Source: Sedimentisphaerales bacterium | GTDB lineage: Bacteria; Planctomycetota; Phycisphaerae; Sedimentisphaerales; SM23-30 | Reading direction: 5' to 3' | DNA length: 64,000 nt | Assembly: GCA_016934515.1 (NCBI GenBank) | Contig: JAFGSR010000168.1 | Location: 34,521-98,520, forward strand | Shown: piece by piece, positions 56,232 through 64,000 of the stretch | Numbering within the stretch: position 1 is the first letter of the stretch | Layout: every line of letters begins with the position of its first letter | Notes under the pieces: model-generated | What the model was told of the DNA's origin: nothing | Database searches by the model: none | What the model saw: only the letters and a program-made list of their open reading frames with translations | Made by a program: the position numbers and the translations under genes

Positions 56232-58034
56232 TCAGCAAATCTCATCTTCCAGGAATGTCTTAATGCTTCGCAAAAACTCCGACGCCAGTGCTCCGTCAAT
56301 CACCCGATGGTCGCTGCACAACGTCATCTTCATCATCGGCCGGATCCCGATCCCGCCCTCAATCGCCACCACCTCATCTTTCACCGCACCCACCGCCAGA
56401 ATCGCACTCTCCGGCGGATTGATTATCGCCGTAAAGTTGTCCACCCCAAACATTCCTAAATTTGAAACCGTAAACGTCCCCTTACCCGCCCCGATAATTT
56501 TACCCGTCCGCGCCTCCAACGCCAGCCGCTTGGTCTCCACCGCTAGCTCCTCCCAACTACGCTTCTCCGCATTGGTCAGCACCGGCACCACCAGCCCTTC
56601 CTTCACCGCCGTCGCTACACCAACATTTATATCCGGCAGGTAAATAATTTTCTCTCCCGTAAATCGGCTGTTTACCGCCGGATAATGTGTCAATGCATTG
56701 GCCACCGCTTTTATCACCAGGTCGTTCACCGAAATTTTGGTGCCGTTTTCCCGGCCCTGGTTAATCTCCTTACGGAACGCCATTGCCCGCTTCATGTCAA
56801 CCGACATCGTTACATTAAAGTGCGGCACGTCGCGACTGCTCATCTGCAGGTTCATTCCGATCGCTCGTCGCATCTTTGTAACTACCACTTCCGTGCCCGG
56901 CTGCGGTTGATCAGGTGCCGGTCCAGCCGCAACTGCCTCAGCCGTCACTGCCTTGCCCGTCGCTCCGGCAAAGTTCTGCACATCATCTCCCACAATCCGC
57001 CCGCCCGCGCCGGTCCCCTTGACCAGCCGCAAATCCACACCCGATTCACTTGCCAACTTTCTCGCTCTCGGCGACGCCATTACCCGACCACCGTCCAACA
57101 ACACCGCCTGAACCGTTTCCGTGCCCATCACTGCTATCCCGGTCGAACCGGTTGAACTACCGCTCGCCGCGATGGTTTCCACGTCCGCCTTAATAATTCG
57201 ACCGTTCGGCCCGCTGCCCGTCACCTGCCGCAGGTCAACTCCCAGCTTGGCCGCCAGATTTTTCGCCACCGGCGATGCCATAATCCGCCCGCCCGCATCA
57301 GTTGAAACCGCCGCTGGTGCTGCCGCCGCCGACACCGTACTCGACGCCATCCCGCTGATACCGCTCGCCTGACCTGCCGCATCACCAATTTTCGTCCCCG
57401 ACGGCCCTACAAACCCCACCACCTTACCCACCGGCACCATATCATTTTCCACGTGTAGCTGCTTCAGCAAAACGCCTTCGCCGACCGACTCCACTTCAAT
57501 TACCGATTTATCCGTCTCGACCTCCAGCACCACTTCAGACTTCACCACCGCATCGCCAACCGATTTCAACCACTTGACCACCCGTACTTCTTCGGTCGTC
57601 TGATCCGGAATCGGTACCTTCACTTCACTGACACCCGCCGGCACAGCACTTGCAGCAGTTACCACTGACGGACTCCCAGCCGATTCCGCAGTTTGCGATT
57701 TCGATCCAACTGCCGTTGCCGCAGCCCCAGCAGACTTCGCTGACGAACTCACCTTCTCACCTGCTGCGCCGACAAAACCAACCACTTTGCCCACCGGAAC
57801 CATATCATTCTCCGCGTGCAACTGTTCCAGCAACACCCCTTCGCCGACCGACTCCACCTCAATTACCGATTTGTCCGTCTCGACCTCCAGCACCACTTCA
57901 CCATTCGCCACCGCTTCCCCGGGTGCCTTCATCCATTTGACAATTCGTACTTCTTCCGTCGTCTGATCCGGTATCGGTATCTTAATTTCCGTTGCCATTA
58001 ATCTTGTTCGCTCCTGAAAAATCCCGTTCGTCAT
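56232..58034 (-). CDS. 2-oxo acid dehydrogenase E2 (dihydrolipoamide acyltransferase), two lipoyl and two PSBD domains
   Basis: Two EVETDKSVIEVESVGEG lipoyl motifs; two PSBDs (MASPVAKNLAAKLGVDL.., MASPRARKLASESGVDL..); catalytic C-terminus with LCSDHRVIDGALA. Confidence 0.93.
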   Translation of the reverse strand: MTNGIFQERTRLMATEIKIPIPDQTTEEVRIVKWMKAPGEAVANGEVVLEVETDKSVIEVESVGEGVLLEQLHAENDMVPVGKVVGFVGAAGEKVSSSAKSAGAAATAVGSKSQTAESAGSPSVVTAASAVPAGVSEVKVPIPDQTTEEVRVVKWLKSVGDAVVKSEVVLEVETDKSVIEVESVGEGVLLKQLHVENDMVPVGKVVGFVGPSGTKIGDAAGQASGISGMASSTVSAAAAPAAVSTDAGGRIMASPVAKNLAAKLGVDLRQVTGSGPNGRIIKADVETIAASGSSTGSTGIAVMGTETVQAVLLDGGRVMASPRARKLASESGVDLRLVKGTGAGGRIVGDDVQNFAGATGKAVTAEAVAAGPAPDQPQPGTEVVVTKMRRAIGMNLQMSSRDVPHFNVTMSVDMKRAMAFRKEINQGRENGTKISVNDLVIKAVANALTHYPAVNSRFTGEKIIYLPDINVGVATAVKEGLVVPVLTNAEKRSWEELAVETKRLALEARTGKIIGAGKGTFTVSNLGMFGVDNFTAIINPPESAILAVGAVKDEVVAIEGGIGIRPMMKMTLCSDHRVIDGALASEFLRSIKTFLEDEIC

Positions 58035-58065
58035 TAATTTGTCATTCGAGCTTCGTCATTATTTC

Positions 58066-60333
58066 TTACGCCTTGCCCAACATCGCCAGTACCGCAGCGC
58101 TGATCTTCTCCGCGTTAGGCATATTCTCCGCTTCCAGAGTCGGCGCCATCGGCGGTGGCACTTCACAAGCCGCAACCAGTTCAATCGGCGCATCCAGATA
58201 ATCGAACGCCTTCTTCTGAATCTGATTGATAATATGTTCGCCAAAACAGCCCGTCCCCGGCGCCTGCGAAACCACGCAGCCGTAATTTGTCTTCTTGATC
58301 GACTCGATTATCGTCTCCACATCCAACGGTATCAGGCTTCTGACATCGATAACTTCCGCGTCCACTCCCTTGCCCGCCAGTATCTCCGCCGCCTTGGCCG
58401 CTTCCAATGCCAGATACGAATAAGCCATAATCGTAACATCCGCACCTTCCCGACGAATCGCCGCCTTACCAAACGGCACCAGATGTTCTCCTTCCGGCAC
58501 AACACCGCGGTCGCCGTACAGCAACTGATGCTCAATGAAAATCACCGGATTGTCATCCCGAATCGCCGTCTTCAGCATCCCTTTAACATCCGCCGGCGTC
58601 GAAGGCACCACCACTTTCAGACCCGGTATCTGCGTCGCAATCGCTTCCAGACTTTGCGAGTGCTGGCCGGCGTAACCTTTACCGCCCCCGATCGTCGTCC
58701 GGCAAACCATCGGTATCACCGCTTTGCCACCGAACATATACTTGTTTTTCGCCGCCTGATTACCCAACTGGTCCATCGCCATCGGCATGAAATCAATATA
58801 CATCAACTCGCAAACCGGCCGCATCCCCGTCATCGCCATCCCCACCGCCGAACCACAGATTGCCACCTCTGATATCGCGGTGTTGAACACTCGCTCACCC
58901 CCGAATATCTCATACAGCCCCGCCGTCGCCGCAAACGCTCCACCGTGTTCCGCCACGTCTTCACCATAAAACACCACCCGCTTGTCCCGCAGCATCTCTT
59001 CGGTCATCGCTTCCAACACCGCCCGCCGGTAGGGCATGCTACCCTTATTATCCCGATAATTCTGAATCGCATCAGCGTTGTAATCCTTCGTCGCCAGATC
59101 CGCCGAAATCCCGTCACTGGTTGAATCGCTGTACAAACCTTCATAAATCGTCGAAGCTTCCGGATAAGCACTATTCGCCGCCGCAATGGTGATTTGCTCC
59201 ATCTCCGCGTAAACCCGCTTCTCAGTGTCCTCCACCTCTTGCGGTTCCATAACTCCCGACTTGACCAACTCCTGCTTAATTTGCCCGATCGCGTCTTCAC
59301 ACTTCCAGGCTTCAATCTCTTCTTCACTACGATACTTATTCTGATCGCTCAATGAATGGCCCATGTAACGGTAAGTCTTCACCTCCAGCAGCACCGGACC
59401 TTCACCCTTGCGACAAATCTCCGCCGCCCGTGCCACCGCGTCACGCACCGCCAGCACATCCATGCCGTTAACCACTTCCGCATGCATCCCCTTCTCGTTG
59501 TAAGCCCAGCCCCGCCGCGCCAGATAATCGATCCCCGTAACTTCGCCCGTACTGCGACCGGTCATCCCGAAACCATTGTTCTCAATATAAAAAATCACCG
59601 GCACGCCCCGCTCAAACTGACCCATGCACGCCATGTTCAGCGATTCGCAGAATACCCCGTTGTTACTCGCCCCGTCACCAAAGAAACATAACGTTACCCG
59701 ATCCTTTTTCTGCAGCATCATCGAAATCCCCGCCCCAGTAGCAATCGGAATACTCCCGCCCACAATCGCGTTGGCGCCCAGGTGCCCCACGTTGAAATCG
59801 GCAATGTGCATTCCGCCGCCACGCCCCCGGCAGTAACCCTCTTCCTTGCCCATGAACTCCGTCATCGTCCGGTACATGTGCACGTCCAGCGCCTGGCCCA
59901 GCAACGTCTTTTTATCACTTTTGTAACTCACCTCAGCGATAAAACTATTCAACTGCTTATCGTTCATCTCCCGCAGCGCAAAAGCACTCTTGGCGATCCC
60001 GTGCCCGTGTCCGCGATGGCTGCTCGTAATGTAGTCGTCCGCCTTCAATGCCGCGTTCGCTCCCACCGCCGACGCTTCCTGACCGATCGACAGGTGCGTC
60101 GCCCCGGAAAACCGATACCCTTCAAAAGGCACCAACTCACCGCTACGCAGTTTCACGATCATCGTCTCAAACGCCCGAATCGCCAACATCTGCTCGTAAA
60201 GGAAAATCGCATCCTTTTTCGTCATACCGCCCTTGAGTTCTTGCGCAAGCGATTTGTTGTATTGAAAACAGGGTACCTCACCAAAAGTAAGTTTTTTAGG
60301 CTTGAAATCCGGACACTGAATCAAATTTTTCAT
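58066..60333 (-). CDS. Pyruvate/acetoin-type dehydrogenase E1, alpha and beta fused
   Basis: Alpha: THLSIGQEASAVGANAAL..HRGHGHG..GDGASNNGVF..N; beta: VVFYGEDVAEHGGAFAATAGLYEIFG.. Confidence 0.93.
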   Translation of the reverse strand: MKNLIQCPDFKPKKLTFGEVPCFQYNKSLAQELKGGMTKKDAIFLYEQMLAIRAFETMIVKLRSGELVPFEGYRFSGATHLSIGQEASAVGANAALKADDYITSSHRGHGHGIAKSAFALREMNDKQLNSFIAEVSYKSDKKTLLGQALDVHMYRTMTEFMGKEEGYCRGRGGGMHIADFNVGHLGANAIVGGSIPIATGAGISMMLQKKDRVTLCFFGDGASNNGVFCESLNMACMGQFERGVPVIFYIENNGFGMTGRSTGEVTGIDYLARRGWAYNEKGMHAEVVNGMDVLAVRDAVARAAEICRKGEGPVLLEVKTYRYMGHSLSDQNKYRSEEEIEAWKCEDAIGQIKQELVKSGVMEPQEVEDTEKRVYAEMEQITIAAANSAYPEASTIYEGLYSDSTSDGISADLATKDYNADAIQNYRDNKGSMPYRRAVLEAMTEEMLRDKRVVFYGEDVAEHGGAFAATAGLYEIFGGERVFNTAISEVAICGSAVGMAMTGMRPVCELMYIDFMPMAMDQLGNQAAKNKYMFGGKAVIPMVCRTTIGGGKGYAGQHSQSLEAIATQIPGLKVVVPSTPADVKGMLKTAIRDDNPVIFIEHQLLYGDRGVVPEGEHLVPFGKAAIRREGADVTIMAYSYLALEAAKAAEILAGKGVDAEVIDVRSLIPLDVETIIESIKKTNYGCVVSQAPGTGCFGEHIINQIQKKAFDYLDAPIELVAACEVPPPMAPTLEAENMPNAEKISAAVLAMLGKA

Positions 60334-60491
60334 TCTCGTTAACTCTCCAATTCCTTAATTTTGTCACTTTCGCGGTCAAAAATACCGCATCATTCTGCGG
60401 CTCCCATTTCCAGGCTACAAAACCGCTTTTCGCCAAACAATAATAACTCCTATCCAATCACAGTCAATCAAAACATCAATTCTACCAAATC

Positions 60492-60540
60492 TGCAATATT
60501 TGTCAATAATATTGCAAAAAAACTGGCATATTTTGCAAAA
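60492..60540. promoter_or_regulatory. Candidate operator: TGCAATATT-N7-AATATTGCA plus TTTTGCAAAA
   Basis: Perfect 9-bp inverted repeat at 60492-60516 and 10-bp palindrome at 60531-60540 in the divergent intergenic region. Confidence 0.55.
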
Positions 60541-60562
60541 TTAGCTTATAATTAAGCACGTA

Positions 60563-61333
60563 ATGAGACAAAGACAGCAAAAAATCCTGGCTCACGTTCA
60601 AAAAGTCGGCGTATCTTCCCTGACTGAATTGGCGCAAATGTTTAGCGTATCAGAATTTACCATTCGACGCGACATCGATTACCTCTCCCAGGCCCGCTTA
60701 CTGGTCAAGGTAAAGGGCGGTGCCCAGCGCATCGAAACGCCCACCCATTTCCGCGAAGCTCACCTCCCCAGCAGAATGCAGATTAACCTGGCCGAAAAGG
60801 AAAAAATCGCCGCCAAAGCACTCGAGTTCATCCACCCCGGCGACACCATCTTCCTCGACGGCTCCAGCACCATCACCTGTTTCGCCCGCGCCCTCGCCGG
60901 TTGCTGCCGTGACATCACCGTCGTCACCAATTCCATCCTGGTTACGCTTGAGCTTTCCGAAGCCAACGAAATCCGCGTCATTGGCCTGGGCGGCATCTTC
61001 GATAACGAAACCTTCTCCTACGTCGGGTTCGACGTCGATCTCTCCCCGGAATCCTTCCACGTTGACAAAGCTTTTTTCTCCTGCACCGGCTTCGTTCCCG
61101 AACAGGGCACCTTCGAAAACGCCGCCTTCAATCGCAACACCAAACGGCTCATGGCTATGTGGGCCGAAAAAGTCTTCCTACTAATCGATTCATCAAAATT
61201 CGGAAAACGCGCCCTCGCCGGGGTACTCGACACCGATCAGATCGATACCGTTATCACCGATAAAATTCAATCACCACAAATCATCAACTCATTGAAAAAT
61301 CACCTCGTCAAACTCATCTCCACCGATAAATAA
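60563..61333 (+). CDS. DeoR-family transcriptional regulator
   Basis: MRQRQQKILAHVQKVGVSSLTELAQMFSVSEFTIRRDIDYL; C-terminal sugar-phosphate sensor fold. Confidence 0.92.
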   Translation: MRQRQQKILAHVQKVGVSSLTELAQMFSVSEFTIRRDIDYLSQARLLVKVKGGAQRIETPTHFREAHLPSRMQINLAEKEKIAAKALEFIHPGDTIFLDGSSTITCFARALAGCCRDITVVTNSILVTLELSEANEIRVIGLGGIFDNETFSYVGFDVDLSPESFHVDKAFFSCTGFVPEQGTFENAAFNRNTKRLMAMWAEKVFLLIDSSKFGKRALAGVLDTDQIDTVITDKIQSPQIINSLKNHLVKLISTDK

Positions 61334-61499
61334 TTGACTTGTTGGGCGGCTAACTTGAATGTATAGGAATTTGTATTTCGCTGTTTCCGAAAACCGTAGC
61401 GACCAACGGGAGCGTCGAAACTTCTCGTGGATCGCGGCGAATCCGGTCCAGCGAAAGCTGGTAAATTGTTACCCACGCAGCTTTTGCTTGCATCTCCGT

Positions 61500-62891
61500 T
61501 TATTCCGGTTGACTTCTTAAATATGCACCACAATTAAGCATTTCCTTCTGCAGCTTGTGTACATCCAGGTCCACCGGCGAAACTTTTTCCCGGATACACA
61601 TCTTGGCCGCTCGTCCGGCCGCTTCACCCATCGCCATGCACGTTGACATCACCCGAATCGCCGCCATAGCTTCGTGGGTCGTCGATATGCTTCGCCCGGC
61701 AACAAGCAGGTTCTCCACTTGCTGCGGAACCAGCGATCGATAAGGAATGTCGTAGCAATCACCGCACCACTCCAGCTTACAATCATTACCATCGGGACTA
61801 TGCAGGTCGATAGGATAGCTCCCCACCGCAATTGCGTCATCAAATCGGCAACAGTTCCGAATGTCATCGCCGGTCATTGTGTACTGTCCTACTATCCGTC
61901 GAGTCTCGCGGATGCCCAAAAAAGGTGCCACTTTCGACACAAAAGCTTTTTCAAAACCCGGCACATAGCCGACCAGATACCTAAACAGATCGTCGATTTG
62001 ACCCCGTGTTTCAATCTCACCGGCCGTCAGACTACGAGATTCGGTGCCGTCGATCCCCTTGACCCTCGTCATGTTAATCCAGACTTCACCTTCCCGAAGC
62101 CCGCTGATGATAATCGTTCGCTCATTCGGAATAACAAATCCCTCGGCTCGCGCTTGGGTAATTAGTTTTCGCAGACCCACCACGATGAACCGGCGGTTTT
62201 GGCCGAAATAACCAGCCGGGATAAAATCGGCATCGTAGGTCTCCGGCTCATTCGCCAGGCTCATTCGAAGCCGTTCGGTATCAACACCGCCCAGACAAAA
62301 CATCAGCGTAGGAGGCTGCATTTTCCCCTGTTCACTGCCTTTCTCGCACGGCACTCCCGATTGAAAAGCTACATCACCGTCTCCGGTCCCATCGATAATC
62401 AGATCAGCAAAAATTGCTTCTCGCCCCGACTTGCTCTCGACAATCAAAGCTCCGATCCGATTGCCATCCATCAAAACTCCGCAGAACATGGTGTTTAGCA
62501 TCAGATCGACGCCGCGTTCAGCGAGCATCTCCAGCCCGACCGCTTTAACCGCCTCCGGCTCAATCAGCGTCAAACTCACATGCAAAGGACACGCCTGATG
62601 TGGACCGGCGGCATTTCTCGCTTTCAATCGGTCAATTAGCTTCTGAGGCAAACCCGCAATGATGGGTTTACCCTTTTGGCTGAGAAATCCCAGGATCGGC
62701 AAACCAATTGTAAGGTTGCCCCCGACGAAGCCGCGATTTTCGATGAGAGCCACCTTCAAACCGTCCTCAGCCGCAGCTAGCGCCGCCATCATTCCAGCCG
62801 GACCCGCTCCAACCACTGCAACATCTACCTTCGCACAGACCGGCAACGTCTTCGCCGGTTCGAGAACCGTTTGGGCTTCGTGAATTTCCAT
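61500..62891 (-). CDS. FAD-dependent oxidoreductase
   Basis: VDVAVVGAGPAGMMAALAAAEDGLKVALIE; ENLLVAGRSISTTHEAMAAIRVMSTCMAMGEAAG. Confidence 0.9.
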   Translation of the reverse strand: MEIHEAQTVLEPAKTLPVCAKVDVAVVGAGPAGMMAALAAAEDGLKVALIENRGFVGGNLTIGLPILGFLSQKGKPIIAGLPQKLIDRLKARNAAGPHQACPLHVSLTLIEPEAVKAVGLEMLAERGVDLMLNTMFCGVLMDGNRIGALIVESKSGREAIFADLIIDGTGDGDVAFQSGVPCEKGSEQGKMQPPTLMFCLGGVDTERLRMSLANEPETYDADFIPAGYFGQNRRFIVVGLRKLITQARAEGFVIPNERTIIISGLREGEVWINMTRVKGIDGTESRSLTAGEIETRGQIDDLFRYLVGYVPGFEKAFVSKVAPFLGIRETRRIVGQYTMTGDDIRNCCRFDDAIAVGSYPIDLHSPDGNDCKLEWCGDCYDIPYRSLVPQQVENLLVAGRSISTTHEAMAAIRVMSTCMAMGEAAGRAAKMCIREKVSPVDLDVHKLQKEMLNCGAYLRSQPE

Positions 62892-62913
62892 TGCATCCTC
62901 TATTTTCAGGCTG

Positions 62914-63879
62914 TCAAATGCTCTTGGTTGCTTCCCCGCTAGGCTTCAAAATTACCTCCGCCGAAAGGAAGTAATGATCGCTCGGATAACGCCCGTTGCG
63001 CTGATCTAAAATTAACTTAGAGGCGATCGGTTGCACTGCTCCGTAGCAGAATATAAAGTCGATCTTTCCCGTTTTTGCCTTGGAAGCATATTTCGGCCCC
63101 CAGAAACGATGGTAAGTGAATCCGGGATCTTCAGGACCGTTCACAGCCGTGTAGCTGTCGATCCAGCCGGCATCTTTGATGACTTTGATCGGTGCCGTGG
63201 TGGCATCGGTATTCAGATCGCCGCTCAGAATCTGGGGCGTCTCGGGATAGGCCCCGGCAGCTTCCATCAGCACCCGCGCCTGTTCTTGCCGAGCCACCAC
63301 TCCTTTGTGATCGAAGTGTGTGTTCCAATAGCGAAACACTTCACCGGAGGCCCGATCTTTCAGATCCATCCAGTTAGCAAACCTCGGCCGCAGCGAATCC
63401 CACGAAATGGAACCGGCTATGTGTGGCGTTTCCGAAAGCCAATAGCCTCCGCAAGTAATCACCTCGTAACGAGCCTTGGAGTAAAGAATAGCGTTAAGCG
63501 GATTATACACCGGCCCCGGAATAGCTTGACCAAAACTCCCGAACTCCGGCAGTTGGCATTTCAGATAATCAAGCTGAATACCGTAGCATTCTTGCAGCCC
63601 AATCAGATCCGCCTTTTGCGTACGCATTACCTCCACGCAAAACTCCTTACGAGCCTCCCAACCGTTGCCCTCCTTATCGTCCTGTGGAAGTGGTGTGCGT
63701 ATATTGCAGGCAAGAATCTTATGCTTCCGCGACGGTGTCTTGACGGACTCATCAGCCTCAACCTTGGCCGACTGATCCGCTTTAGCCTTGACCGAGCCGA
63801 CCAGCAAAGGCATTGCCACCGCCGCTGCCGTTTTGATAAACATTCTTCGTTCTATAATGATAGGACTTGATGGTTTCAT
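62914..63879 (-). CDS. Exported endonuclease/exonuclease/phosphatase family protein
   Basis: Signal ERRMFIKTAAAVAMPLLVGSVKA; IGLQECYG, LSGDLNTDA, YPSDHYFLSAEV. Confidence 0.88.
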   Translation of the reverse strand: MKPSSPIIIERRMFIKTAAAVAMPLLVGSVKAKADQSAKVEADESVKTPSRKHKILACNIRTPLPQDDKEGNGWEARKEFCVEVMRTQKADLIGLQECYGIQLDYLKCQLPEFGSFGQAIPGPVYNPLNAILYSKARYEVITCGGYWLSETPHIAGSISWDSLRPRFANWMDLKDRASGEVFRYWNTHFDHKGVVARQEQARVLMEAAGAYPETPQILSGDLNTDATTAPIKVIKDAGWIDSYTAVNGPEDPGFTYHRFWGPKYASKAKTGKIDFIFCYGAVQPIASKLILDQRNGRYPSDHYFLSAEVILKPSGEATKSI

Positions 63880-64000
63880 CTCTTACGCCTTTCTTATTCT
63901 GATCTTTAACAAAATATTTTTGGATCAACTCGGAAAAAGTTGGTTGATTGAGAGGAAAAAATGGTTTATTGCCCGGCTAAAGTTTATCGCCTTATTGCCA

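Noticed and set aside
56175-60342. Plus-strand ORFs opposite the E1/E2 genes (Arg/His-rich)
   Set aside because: Antisense of strongly conserved coding sequence

Overview
64-kb window, probably planctomycete chromosome (Phycisphaerae-like traits: LEPR-XLL, PEP-CTERM and dockerin-type exported proteins). Assignments come from reading motifs in the supplied translations; no searches were run. (1) ~1-21.5 kb: head/tail module of a tailed prophage (terminase, lambda-type portal, protease-capsid fusion, tail tube, tape measure). (2) ~21.6-29.1 kb: a type I-E CRISPR-Cas locus (17 repeats; cas2, cas1, cas6e, cas5e, cas7e, cse2, cas8e). Its Cas5e carries a C-terminal HNH nuclease domain, and there is no cas3 helicase-nuclease gene in the window. 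A 47-codon ORF in the usual cas3 position starts with a Cas3-like 'FYAHSDP' and may be a cas3 relic. The locus is bracketed by a ~64-bp imperfect direct repeat. (3) ~29.6-34.8 kb: exported proteins, a small HTH protein, and a putative island end with integrase-arm-like repeats and a tRNA-Pro 5' half cut exactly at the anticodon loop. (4) ~35-64 kb: core/host genes (rsmB, fmt, HEAT/pseudo-receiver protein, a 4203-aa exported protein with a metzincin motif, corrinoid protein, siroheme synthase, fused PDH-type E1, E2 with duplicated domains, DeoR-type regulator, FAD oxidoreductase, EEP-family hydrolase). The main system is the Cas3-less I-E Cas5-HNH locus. HNH-fused type I effectors are a recently described class; the possible cas3 fossil, flanking repeats and island context are the parts most likely to be new.
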